A stretch of DNA of 35,276 bases from the NCBI GenBank assembly GCA_910583855.1, contig CAJTYL010000013.1, forward strand, positions 1-35,276, written 5' to 3'. Below, piece by piece: positions 1 to 7,683 of the stretch. Source of the DNA: an uncultured Christensenella sp. (GTDB lineage: Bacteria > Bacillota > Clostridia > Christensenellales > Borkfalkiaceae). Made by a program: the position numbers and the translations under genes. Position 1 is the stretch's first letter; every line of letters starts with the position of its first letter. The notes beneath the pieces are model-generated. The model ran no database searches and was not told where the DNA came from. It saw only the letters and a list, made by a program, of their open reading frames with translations.

Positions 1-4
1 ATAT

Positions 5-79
5 TGGGGCGTCGCCAAGCGGTAAGGCAACGGACTCTGACTCCGTCATTCGGGTGTTCGAATCACTTCGCCCCAGCCA
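5..79 (+). tRNA. tRNA-Gln (anticodon CTG)
   Basis: A complete cloverleaf is visible. The acceptor strand TGGGGCG pairs with CGCCCCA, the discriminator is G76 and the CCA end is encoded at 77-79. The anticodon loop CTCTGAC places CTG at positions 34-36, which reads CAG glutamine codons. The T arm contains GTTCGAATC. An oligo-T hairpin follows directly. Confidence 0.95.
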
Positions 80-138
80 AAAGCACTACATTTTGTGGTT
101 TTTGTAACACGAAACACACAATTTGCGGTGCTTTTTTT
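79..138 (+). terminator. Terminator after tRNA-Gln
   Basis: AAAAGCAC (79-86) pairs with GTGCTTTT (128-135), with an inner TTGTG/CACAA stem, and runs into a T tract. The hairpin starts on the last base of the tRNA CCA end. Confidence 0.7.
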
Positions 139-210
139 ATGCAATTTGGGGACTTTTTGGGGACTAAACGGTTAATTAACGGGAATATATAAATTTATTT
201 TGTTTATATC

Positions 211-239
211 TTGCGGAGACGCGGTTTTTGTATTATAAT
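211..239 (+). promoter_or_regulatory. Promoter of the Spo0A-like gene
   Basis: TTGCGG, a 17-base spacer and a perfect TATAAT lie just before the gene. The predicted transcript starts near 246, leaving a very short leader that still includes the AAAGGGG ribosome-binding site. Confidence 0.65.
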
Positions 240-257
240 GCGGTTAAAGGGGTACTT

Positions 258-1040
258 ATGATGAATAAACTTGAGGTGCTTATCGTCGAAGACGATGAAA
301 ACGACTGCAAATCTTTGATTGCAGAGATTAACGCAAACGCGGATAAACTTCATCTTGCGGGCGCGTTGAAATCCGCAAGCGACGCGTTTGTCTTTATCCG
401 TAACAATCATCCGCACGCGGTAATACTCGATTTGGAACTGCAGGAGGGCAGCGGCGACGGAATAGACCTTTTGGACAAACTCCGCTCTGAAATTGTCAGC
501 CCTAAGCCTTACGTCATAGTCAACACCAACAGCGCAAGTAAAGTTACGCGCAGTATCACAAAGAAGATGGGCGCGGATTACGAATTCGCAAAATGGCAAA
601 TAGGCTATACTCCCAAAATGGTGGTAGAGCATCTTTTGAGAGTCGCGCCTGAAATTTTGGGTTACGGGGAAGAACCGCCCGCACAGCTAACCGAAAAGCA
701 GTTGGAAGACAAAATGCGCGACTTCGTGCAAGCGGAGTTCAACAAACTGGGCGTAAGCGTAAAAAATATAGGCTACGTTTACCTGGTTGAAGCGGTTATT
801 CTGGCAGCTAAGGGTGAAAATCAACATTGGGGAAAAATAATCGGTAAAAAGTATGGCAAAAGCGACAGCGGCACTACCCACGCAATGCAATACGCGATAA
901 ATAATACTTGGAATAATGCAGATATAAATAATTTGCAAAAGTATTACACCGCGCCGTTGCGTAAAGATAAATTCGTACCGACCACTATCGAATTTGTACT
1001 TTTCTATAAACAGAAGCTGATAAGCTATCTAAATAGTTAA
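258..1040 (+). CDS. Spo0A-like response regulator
   Basis: A two-domain transcription regulator of 260 residues. Residues 5-130 form a receiver domain with the acidic pair E11-D12-D13, phospho-acceptor D58 (VILDLEL), T90 and K112. Residues of about 150-258 resemble the DNA-binding domain of the sporulation master regulator Spo0A: LGVSVKNIGYVYLVEAV, then GKIIGKKYG, AMQYAINNTWNNADI and PTTIEFV follow that family's order and spacing. Seen by eye, the recognition-helix arginines of Bacillus Spo0A are not kept, so the target site may differ. The ATG at 258 (or 261) has AAAGGGG at 246-252. The K112-W motif replaces the usual KP. This may be the genome's own divergent Spo0A or a paralogue; the window cannot decide. 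A strong terminator follows. Confidence 0.8.
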   Translation: MMNKLEVLIVEDDENDCKSLIAEINANADKLHLAGALKSASDAFVFIRNNHPHAVILDLELQEGSGDGIDLLDKLRSEIVSPKPYVIVNTNSASKVTRSITKKMGADYEFAKWQIGYTPKMVVEHLLRVAPEILGYGEEPPAQLTEKQLEDKMRDFVQAEFNKLGVSVKNIGYVYLVEAVILAAKGENQHWGKIIGKKYGKSDSGTTHAMQYAINNTWNNADINNLQKYYTAPLRKDKFVPTTIEFVLFYKQKLISYLNS

Positions 1041-1043
1041 AGT

Positions 1044-1080
1044 AAAAGCGGGTTGCAATTTTGCAACCCGCTTTTTGTTT
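1044..1080. terminator. Bidirectional terminator
   Basis: A perfect 15-bp inverted repeat (1044-1058 with 1061-1075) has a T tract on both sides. It can end the Spo0A-like gene on the plus strand and the 18-residue peptide gene on the minus strand. Confidence 0.9.
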
Positions 1081-1085
1081 TGAGA

Positions 1086-1142
1086 TTAATAAGATAAAAA
1101 AGTTAATAACCAGGACCAAACTGCTTTAAGATAACTCCACAT
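1086..1142 (-). CDS. Putative 18-residue Trp-rich peptide
   Basis: A short ORF encodes MWSYLKAVWSWLLTFLSY and stops with TAA. It is preceded by GGAGGG (1150-1155) with an ideal 7-base spacing to the ATG and is followed at once by a bidirectional terminator, so it has the layout of a complete small gene. The product is hydrophobic, with three Trp, two Tyr and one Lys, and would form one short membrane-active helix. It lies between a Spo0A-like regulator and an AgrC-like receptor kinase, which raises the possibility of a signalling peptide. A small membrane toxin or a leader peptide are alternatives. It has no Cys and no AgrD-like acidic tail, and no AgrB is present in the window. Translation is not proven. 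Confidence 0.5.
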   Translation of the reverse strand: MWSYLKAVWSWLLTFLSY

Positions 1143-1182
1143 ATGTAAACCCTCCTTTTTTTTGAGTATAAAAGGGGAGCGA

Positions 1183-1248
1183 ATGTTAAATTCTGGGAGC
1201 TTTTATCGAAAATTAACTAATATTGTTATAAATAATGCTTATGAATGA
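1183..1248 (+). CDS. Putative 21-residue upstream ORF
   Basis: An ATG at 1183 follows AAAGGGGAG with good spacing and opens 21 codons (beginning MLNSGSFYRKL) that end in TGA at 1246-1248. The ORF overlaps the start of the kinase gene, whose own candidate ATGs (1235 and 1241) have no ribosome-binding site. The simplest reading is translational coupling: ribosomes load here and re-initiate on the kinase. It might also encode a peptide of its own. Nothing in its sequence is recognisable. Confidence 0.4.
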   Translation: MLNSGSFYRKLTNIVINNAYE

Positions 1249-2731
1249 ATTTATAATTTCTTTAATAAAATACACAGCCATTTTTATTTGCATTTTATAT
1301 GCTTACACAAAACTTATGCGTATAAAACTGAAAGCTTGGGACTTGTTCGATATTCCGCTATTTATGGCGTTATCCTCAGTCTTGTACTTCGTAACGGTAT
1401 ACGTAAAAATGCTCGTGCCGATAGGTTTGCTTATTTTCGGTATTGCTTTTTTATTTTTGCGGTTCAGAAAACCGTTTTACGAAACGGTTACCGTAGGCAC
1501 GATAGCGCTGGGAATTTCAATAGTTGCTTTTGCAAGTAGCCTCATTTTTAGTTTTCCCATTGCAACTGCTTTATATCTTATCAAAAATGAAATTGTCAAA
1601 AACATTATTACACAATCATTAATTAGTTTAATTCAAATGATTGTGACTTTTATTCTATTTAAAATTAAACGATTGCAAAGCGGAGTTAACCCCAAAGGTG
1701 ATCCTGCAACTTTTGAAATTTTATTATTTTTCAGTGTGGGATGTATTTTAACATTGATGATTGTATATACAAAAAATGCAACTCAAACTATTTATGAAAC
1801 CGTTCTTCTCGTTATAGCGTTATGCGGTCTTTTACTTATATTATGGTGGCGGAAGCATATTACATATAACTACCGCGAGGCGGTAAATCGGCAAAACGTA
1901 AACCGTATGGAAGATACGATTGAAGAAATTAAATTGAATTCCGTTGAAACCGATTTGCAAGTTGCGGTGTATTCTAAACTTTTTCATTTTCTGAATAAAG
2001 CCGTGCCCGATTGCGCTTATCTTGCGGAAATCGCTGCGGAAAAAACCGGTTGTGAGGACGCGTGCGCCGCGCGGGATATGTTGCGTAAGATTTTACGCGA
2101 AATGAACATTGCAAACGAAAAGTGCAGTTTGCAGAATGTTCCGCAAACGGGCGAAAGATTAATCGACGTGCCGATAATTCAACTTTTTACCGTGGCGGAG
2201 CGTAAAAGCCTTAACGTAAGCGTGGATATTTCCGCAGACGCTAAAAGTTGGTTTTCCGACGGCAAGTTGCATAAAGAAGACGTACATATTTTGCTTAGCT
2301 ATATTTTGGATAACGCCGTGATTTCCACCCTCGGCTTGCCGAATGCAAAAGTGCGCTTAGAGCTAAGCTCAACAAAAAATAAAAAGCCGCTTATACGCGT
2401 TTACGATAGCGGCGAACAGTTTGACGAAGAAGTGCTTGCAAAACTCGGATTGGAACAGATTACGACCCGCGCGGGTACGGGCGGAAACGGTATAGGACTT
2501 TTTACGGTCTTTGAAATTCTGGCAAAGTACGGCACAAGCTTCACGCTTGACGAAGACCCGCAGAGTTTCGGGTTTAAGAAGTGTATTGAAATTGCCTTCG
2601 ACGGGCTCTGCGGATTTACCGTGCGCACTTCCCGCCAAAGCGTAGCCGCAGCCTGCGCCGCACGCAAGGGGATAACCGTTGAACCGATTGACGCGGACGG
2701 GGAAGAAAAGCGCGACGGTACGAACGGATAA
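1235..2731 (+). CDS. AgrC-like membrane sensor kinase (GHKL type)
   Basis: A 498-residue sensor kinase. The first ~210 residues hold six or seven hydrophobic segments with short loops, as in peptide-sensing AgrC-type receptors. A helical linker of about 215-300 would be the dimerisation region, and residues 345-465 form a GHKL ATPase: N box in YILDNAVIST, G1 as VYDSGEQF, G2 as GGNGIGLFTVFEIL. The usual HD(Y/F)xN phospho-acceptor motif is not evident; the nearest histidine is in KLFHFLNK, so autophosphorylation is uncertain. A 35-residue hydrophilic tail follows the ATPase. The start could be 1235 or 1241. A partner is likely the Spo0A-like regulator just upstream, although a terminator separates the two. 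It converges on the 84-residue gene. Confidence 0.75.
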   Translation: MLMNEFIISLIKYTAIFICILYAYTKLMRIKLKAWDLFDIPLFMALSSVLYFVTVYVKMLVPIGLLIFGIAFLFLRFRKPFYETVTVGTIALGISIVAFASSLIFSFPIATALYLIKNEIVKNIITQSLISLIQMIVTFILFKIKRLQSGVNPKGDPATFEILLFFSVGCILTLMIVYTKNATQTIYETVLLVIALCGLLLILWWRKHITYNYREAVNRQNVNRMEDTIEEIKLNSVETDLQVAVYSKLFHFLNKAVPDCAYLAEIAAEKTGCEDACAARDMLRKILREMNIANEKCSLQNVPQTGERLIDVPIIQLFTVAERKSLNVSVDISADAKSWFSDGKLHKEDVHILLSYILDNAVISTLGLPNAKVRLELSSTKNKKPLIRVYDSGEQFDEEVLAKLGLEQITTRAGTGGNGIGLFTVFEILAKYGTSFTLDEDPQSFGFKKCIEIAFDGLCGFTVRTSRQSVAAACAARKGITVEPIDADGEEKRDGTNG

Positions 2732-2738
2732 AATTTTA

Positions 2739-2993
2739 TTATTTACGGCGCGAAGGTCTGCTTAACGGCCTGCGCGACGCATTCATATTAAATTTAATTT
2801 CGGGATTGTAATTTAAACCGTAATCCTTCGCTTTCGTCCAACAACCGATAATTTCAAGACATTCGATGCAGGCTTCCCAACTGCCCTCGATATAATCGTC
2901 TTTGCGCCCGACGGACGTAAGCTCCGATAAGTTCCCTTCCAATACGTAAATCAGTTGCGCCAATACTCCCGTGGCAGACATTTTCTCGTGCAT
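2739..2993 (-). CDS. Conserved-looking small protein of unknown function
   Basis: An 84-residue ORF whose ATG has an excellent AAGGAG at 6-7 bases, which is the best evidence that it is real. I do not recognise the family. The first 55 residues look like a compact helical domain (LAQLIYVLEGNLSELT, then SWEACIECLEIIGCWTKA) with three cysteines. The end is basic and Ser/Arg-rich (ASRRPLSRPSRRK). It is transcribed toward the kinase gene and ends 8 bases from it. Its upstream region carries TGTCGAAA at 3038-3045, which resembles a Spo0A box. Confidence 0.65.
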   Translation of the reverse strand: MHEKMSATGVLAQLIYVLEGNLSELTSVGRKDDYIEGSWEACIECLEIIGCWTKAKDYGLNYNPEIKFNMNASRRPLSRPSRRK

Positions 2994-3149
2994 ATTAATC
3001 TCCTTTTCATTAAGTAGGTTTTACATTTTTCGCGGGGTTTCGACATAACTATATCATTTACGCACGGAAAATAATCTCCGTTCTTATCTCTAAATATTCT
3101 CCTTTTTTCTCCTTTTTCGTACATTTCTCTACCGAGAAAAGCAGGCTAA

Positions 3150-3188
3150 CAAAAAAAGCCGTCGAAGCTTAACGCTTCAACGGCTTTT
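3150..3188 (-). terminator. Terminator of the ABC transporter operon
   Basis: On the minus strand AGCCGTTGAAGC pairs with GCTTCGACGGCT (one G-T pair) and is followed by seven Ts. It lies 10 bases past the permease stop codon. Confidence 0.85.
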
Positions 3189-3198
3189 AACTTTTTCG

Positions 3199-5538
3199 TT
3201 ATTCCCCGACCAGTAACGCTTTGGGCGCTATTTTTTTAATTCGCAAAGACAGCAAACAGGCAATGCCGAATGATAGAAGAATAAGACCGAACCCTGCAAA
3301 TACGGAGAATAAGATAGGAATATTAAACGTACACTTTACAATGCCGAGCGAACTTAAAAATAATGCCGTAAGCGGGTTGATAATAATACAACTTATAATA
3401 ATTCCTATAACGGTTGAAATAATAATCGTAGGCATAAACGAAAGCGCAGTCTGCACAATGAGTTGTTTCGTTGTAAAGCCCAACGATTTGAGTATTCCGT
3501 AGTCCCTCTTTTTGTTATTGAGTAGCGTACGCACCAACAAATAAAGCACAAACGCTATGATAATCGCCGAAAGCACTAGTATTGCAATTACAATTATAGT
3601 CATAAGCGAAACGTAAACGCTTCCTGCGCCTTCAATCGTAGCCAAAACGTTTATTACGCCGTTTACGCTATCCGAAAAATTTCCTTTCATTTCTTCATTG
3701 AAAGCGTCTATATCCGTACCTTCCACGAGATTGATATAATAAGTAACGCTCTGCAACGTTCCCAATCGCTCGTAACCCTGTCTTGTCAAAAGGCAATCTC
3801 TGCCGAGATTGTTTGTAATTTGCGTAAAACCGCTTATAAGATATTTTTCGGTTTTGCCGTTCGCCGTTATTTCTATTTCATTGCCGATTGCAAATCCTTT
3901 CTCTTTTGCATATTTTGCGGCGATTGCTATTTCGTTATCGAATTTTGGAAATCTGCCTTTGAATACCACGCTTTGATTATTTACTTTTGAAAAATCGTCG
4001 CAAAGCGTTGCCATAAGCTCCACTCCGCCAACGTGCGATACGTTCAAAGAATTATACAAATATACCTTTTCCGTGCGGCTGTCAGAATTCAATACTTCAA
4101 GTAAATTGTCCTCAGTTTCCACTTGTACGTTTATTGCGCTATCCGCCGTTTCTCCGACGACTAAATTCAGAAACGGCGTCATATCGACAATTATGTTTTC
4201 AGTCATAAGCCCCGAAAACACAACCACGAGCGAGAGAACGAGCATTGTTATACAAACCGTTATATTATGTTTAACGCCCGAGAGCGTAGTTTTGAGCGCA
4301 AGCGCAAAATTTAAAGGGGCTCTCGTTTTTTCAAGCGGAACGCGGTTTTTCTTAAAATTGTGTGTTTGCACGCCCGAGCGCAACGCAACGATAGGCTCTA
4401 CCTTTTTTATCCTACGGGCGGAAAGCCAAACGGAGAGAGCAACTGTACCTCCCAATATTATAAGCGAGATTATAACGGGCAACGGTAAAAAGTGAATTGC
4501 ATAGGGTATTCCCGTCTGCGCTATCATCATTGCGTTTATGGCAGGGAAAAGCGCATAAGAGAGCGTTGCACCCACGATTGCCGTTAAGACAGTCAACCCT
4601 AAAAACTGCAACAAGAGAGCTAATATGAGCTGTCCCGAAGAATAGCCAACGGCTTTGAGTGCGCCGAGATTTTTAATATTGACCTGAATATAGTTAATGA
4701 TATTAGATACGATTACTACAAGCGCAATTAAAAGTACGAAAAACGCCATAACACTCATAATTGCCGAGCAAATTCCTTGCGAAATATACCGCGACTGTGC
4801 AACTATGTCATAACAGTTGCTCGCCATTTGCGTATTAGGGAAACTCTCCGAAACGATTGCCTTTATCTTAGCCTCATAGGTAAGATTAGTTGATTTTTCG
4901 TTCAAACGCACCGAACACAGCGTTGTTTGAAATGCGTAATTCAATTCCTCTAATTCGGCATATTTATCCTGCGTAAGTATAACTTGTGTTAAAGCGCAAT
5001 TATGCGAACCCATCATTACACTGTTGAAGAAGCCGCATACAGTGTACGTTACAGGGTGGCTTCCGATAGTTAATTCAATCGTTTTGCCTATGCAGTAATC
5101 GTCCGACATATACAGCATAGGCAAATATACTCCGCTCGTTAAATTGCCTTCCTCCACAATTTCGGCTTTGCCGATTGTGCGCGATATAGCCGTTTGCTTA
5201 TCCATAAAGATAAACTGTCCGTTCATTTGTCCGCCGTTATAAGAGAACGTGCCGACCATATACATACAGCTGTCCAGACGGTATTCTTCTACTTCGTCAT
5301 CGCTTTCAAGCGTTTGCGATAAGAATTTTTGCACTTCGCCCGTATCGTCTACCAAAAGCGTAACGTGTTCGGCGTTGAGTTTGTCGTGATATCTCAAAAA
5401 GTTGGCTTTATAGTCCATAGACAGCATAAGCCAAAGATTTAACAGCATTGCCGCCAGCAAAATCAGTACGGCGATAGCCACAGTCTGTCCTTTTGCTTTT
5501 CGCATATTTGAACGTGCGATAAGAAATAGCTTTCTCAT
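3199..5538 (-). CDS. FtsX-type ABC transporter permease
   Basis: A 779-residue membrane permease with two FtsX-like units. TM1 lies near 17-37, followed by a large extracytoplasmic domain (about 40-250). TM2-4 lie near 260-375 and carry the typical NLGALKAVGYSSGQL coupling segment. TM5 lies near 420-445, then a second outer domain (to about 650). The last three helices bracket RDYGILKSLGFTTKQL, a second copy of the coupling segment. This layout fits transporters that export or remove peptides, lipids or antibiotics from the membrane rather than importers. Substrate unknown. The ATG is one base from the ATPase stop, with GGGGTGG inside that gene as ribosome-binding site. It is probably controlled by the two-component pair transcribed just before it. 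Confidence 0.85.
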   Translation of the reverse strand: MRKLFLIARSNMRKAKGQTVAIAVLILLAAMLLNLWLMLSMDYKANFLRYHDKLNAEHVTLLVDDTGEVQKFLSQTLESDDEVEEYRLDSCMYMVGTFSYNGGQMNGQFIFMDKQTAISRTIGKAEIVEEGNLTSGVYLPMLYMSDDYCIGKTIELTIGSHPVTYTVCGFFNSVMMGSHNCALTQVILTQDKYAELEELNYAFQTTLCSVRLNEKSTNLTYEAKIKAIVSESFPNTQMASNCYDIVAQSRYISQGICSAIMSVMAFFVLLIALVVIVSNIINYIQVNIKNLGALKAVGYSSGQLILALLLQFLGLTVLTAIVGATLSYALFPAINAMMIAQTGIPYAIHFLPLPVIISLIILGGTVALSVWLSARRIKKVEPIVALRSGVQTHNFKKNRVPLEKTRAPLNFALALKTTLSGVKHNITVCITMLVLSLVVVFSGLMTENIIVDMTPFLNLVVGETADSAINVQVETEDNLLEVLNSDSRTEKVYLYNSLNVSHVGGVELMATLCDDFSKVNNQSVVFKGRFPKFDNEIAIAAKYAKEKGFAIGNEIEITANGKTEKYLISGFTQITNNLGRDCLLTRQGYERLGTLQSVTYYINLVEGTDIDAFNEEMKGNFSDSVNGVINVLATIEGAGSVYVSLMTIIVIAILVLSAIIIAFVLYLLVRTLLNNKKRDYGILKSLGFTTKQLIVQTALSFMPTIIISTVIGIIISCIIINPLTALFLSSLGIVKCTFNIPILFSVFAGFGLILLSFGIACLLSLRIKKIAPKALLVGE

Positions 5539-5539
5539 T

Positions 5540-6301
5540 TTACCACCCCATATCTTTCAGAAAAGCAGTAAGTTTTTCGTGCCTTGCCGTATCGCCGTGC
5601 GCGTATTTCCCCAAATTGCATTCACCCAAGATTACGCCGTCTTTAAGGTAGAGTATGCGGTTGCCGCGGCGGGCGGAACGCATATCGTGCGTTACCATTA
5701 CAACGCTTTGACCTTGCTCATTGAACTTCGTGAGAGTATCGAGAACGTCAAGTCCCGTCTTTGAATTAAGTGCGCCCGTAGGCTCGTCGGCAAACAGTAT
5801 TTCGGGGTTATTGATAAGCGCACGGGCGATACCGACTCTTTGCGCCTCGCCGCCAGAAATCTGCGCGGGGAATTTCTTTTGCGTTTCTTCGGATATATCA
5901 ACCGCCGCAAACAGTTCCTTTGCCTTTGCTACAAGGGTTTTTTTATCTTTGTTTACCAAAAGCCCTGCGGATAGTACGTTGTCCGTAACGCTCATTCCGT
6001 CTATGAGATAAATTTGCTGAAACACGAAACCGCAATGGTCGCGTCTGAACACCGCGAGCTCGTCCTGCGACAAATCGGATATGACTTTATCGCCGAACGT
6101 AATAGCGCCGAGGGAGGGGGTGTCCATTCCCGATAAAGCGTATAAAAGCGTGGACTTGCCCGCGCCGCTTGCGCCCATAATAACGGTAAAGTCGCCCTTG
6201 TAAAGTTCCAAATCGATATTTTTAAGAACGTGCTGTTGCTGACCGCCGTTTGAGAAAGTTTTACATAATTTTTCGGTTTTCAATAGTATTTGCCGTTGCA
6301 T
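5540..6301 (-). CDS. ABC transporter ATP-binding protein
   Basis: A 253-residue cytoplasmic ATPase of the MacB/LolD class that powers the FtsX-type permease. Visible motifs are Walker A GASGAGKST, the Q loop in FVFQQIYLIDGMS, signature ISGGEAQRVGIARAL, Walker B EILFADEPTG and the H loop MVTHD. The start has AAAAGGAGG at the expected distance. It is the first gene after a 104-bp gap that holds its own promoter and four regulator boxes, so ATPase and permease can be induced apart from the two-component genes. Confidence 0.92.
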   Translation of the reverse strand: MQRQILLKTEKLCKTFSNGGQQQHVLKNIDLELYKGDFTVIMGASGAGKSTLLYALSGMDTPSLGAITFGDKVISDLSQDELAVFRRDHCGFVFQQIYLIDGMSVTDNVLSAGLLVNKDKKTLVAKAKELFAAVDISEETQKKFPAQISGGEAQRVGIARALINNPEILFADEPTGALNSKTGLDVLDTLTKFNEQGQSVVMVTHDMRSARRGNRILYLKDGVILGECNLGKYAHGDTARHEKLTAFLKDMGW

Positions 6302-6324
6302 AAAAACCTCCTTTTAACACGTCC

Positions 6325-6380
6325 ATTGTACTTTTTTCAATTCTTAAACGTCTTTAACGGTTTCTTAAATAATTCTTAAA
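6325..6380 (-). promoter_or_regulatory. Response-regulator operator and promoter for the ABC genes
   Basis: Read on the plus strand, TTCTTAAA occurs at 6341, 6362 and 6373, with the variant TCTTTAAC at 6351. The start-to-start steps are 10, 11 and 11 bases, so all four boxes face the same side of the helix. A minus-strand TACAAT (-10) lies at 6325-6330 with no good -35. The boxes reach into the -35 position, the usual arrangement for activation by OmpR/PhoB-type regulators. Confidence 0.7.
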
Positions 6381-6405
6381 TGCTTACAATATTTTTCGGC
6401 AAGCC

Positions 6406-7683
6406 TCAAAATGACGGTCGGGCTTTACCGCTTAAGGCGAGGGTAACGGTTACCTTTAAGCCGTGTTCGCCGTTTTCGATAGCAAGACTTCCGCGCATTG
6501 CTTTCATAAAATAATCGGATATATAAAGTCCCAAGCCTGCGCCCCCGACATTGCTTGCGTTGCGACCGCGTTTGTACTTTTCTTTAAGGGTCGGCAATTC
6601 ATCGGGTAAAACGCCGCCCCCGAAGTCTTCAAAAATTATACATATACGTTCGTTTGATTTTTCTATTCCGACGGTAATTGCAGTATTAGCATACTTGTAA
6701 GAGTTGGCAAAAATATTATCGAAAACCTGTTGCAAACGCAACCCGTCGGCATATATCAAACATTCGGGTAAAGCGGGAATTGTTGCTTTATGCAGATAGT
6801 CCGCGTTTTCAAGCATTGTTTTTATTAGGTTGCTTTCTATGTTGGTCGGGGCAACGGTAAGTTGTTGCAGTTCTTCAAGCGTTGCCGTAAATAAATTCGT
6901 AACAAGCGTATTTATCTGGTCGGCTTTGCCGATTATTTGCGCGTAGTTTGCTTTGTCTTTTTCGTTGTCCGTTACGGCAAGACCTACTTCGGATACGGCT
7001 TTAATGCTTGCGACAGGCGTTTTAATATCGTGAGAGAGTTTTGCAACGAGTTCTTTCTTGCTTTGCTCCGCCTTTGCTTCGGCGATTCGCGCCTTTTTGA
7101 GTTCGCTACGCATTATATCGAAGCTTTCGGTAAACGCGCCGAAAAGATTGCGCTTATCCATTTCAAGCGGAATATCGAGATTGCCGCCCGCAATGCGCTG
7201 CGCAAAACCTTTTAATTTCCGGAACGGACTTATAACGGTTAACTGAATATAAACGGCGTAGCCTACGCAGAAGGCACAGTTTACGGCGATTGCAACCGAA
7301 AGCACTATAACCGCCGTTTGCTTTTGCGATTGCAGCGAAAGCGCCCCGTCGTTGTAAACGATAACTTTACCGACTAAGCTATCGTCGACCGTAATATCGA
7401 GAACCGTATCTCTGTGCGCGATTGCGGCGTTTAAGCTTTCAGAAAGCCCGGACTTCGTTTTATATAAAATATTGCCGTCCTTATCCAACACGGCGTAATC
7501 GAGGGAGGTGGCGGTTTCGTGTTCCCCTAAATTATTAAAGTTCTGCGTCACCGATTGCAAAACTTCGTTTACAGCTACCGTGTCCTGCGAAAAGTCGGGC
7601 GTTTGCAGGGCAAAAACGATAAGCGCTATAATTTCGGCGATTGTCGCAAGGATAAACGCCGCTATAAAGAGGTGCTTTTTCAT
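6406..7683 (-). CDS. Sensor histidine kinase
   Basis: A 425-residue membrane kinase. TM1 (4-27) and TM2 (about 122-148) enclose an extracytoplasmic domain of roughly 95 residues. A HAMP linker follows (about 150-200), then the H box with H218 in LSHDIKTPVAS, the N box in DNIFANSYKYAN, G1 as DFGGGVLP and G2 as GGAGLGLYIS. It phosphorylates the regulator whose gene overlaps its own start by four bases (ATGA), a mark of translational coupling. The sizeable sensor domain sets it apart from the short-loop BceS kinases, so direct ligand sensing is plausible. Signal unknown. Confidence 0.9.
   Translation of the reverse strand: MKKHLFIAAFILATIAEIIALIVFALQTPDFSQDTVAVNEVLQSVTQNFNNLGEHETATSLDYAVLDKDGNILYKTKSGLSESLNAAIAHRDTVLDITVDDSLVGKVIVYNDGALSLQSQKQTAVIVLSVAIAVNCAFCVGYAVYIQLTVISPFRKLKGFAQRIAGGNLDIPLEMDKRNLFGAFTESFDIMRSELKKARIAEAKAEQSKKELVAKLSHDIKTPVASIKAVSEVGLAVTDNEKDKANYAQIIGKADQINTLVTNLFTATLEELQQLTVAPTNIESNLIKTMLENADYLHKATIPALPECLIYADGLRLQQVFDNIFANSYKYANTAITVGIEKSNERICIIFEDFGGGVLPDELPTLKEKYKRGRNASNVGGAGLGLYISDYFMKAMRGSLAIENGEHGLKVTVTLALSGKARPSF

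Noticed and set aside
1086..1248. A standard agrBD system
   Set aside because: No AgrB-like membrane protease gene is present and neither short ORF has the Cys and acidic tail of AgrD.
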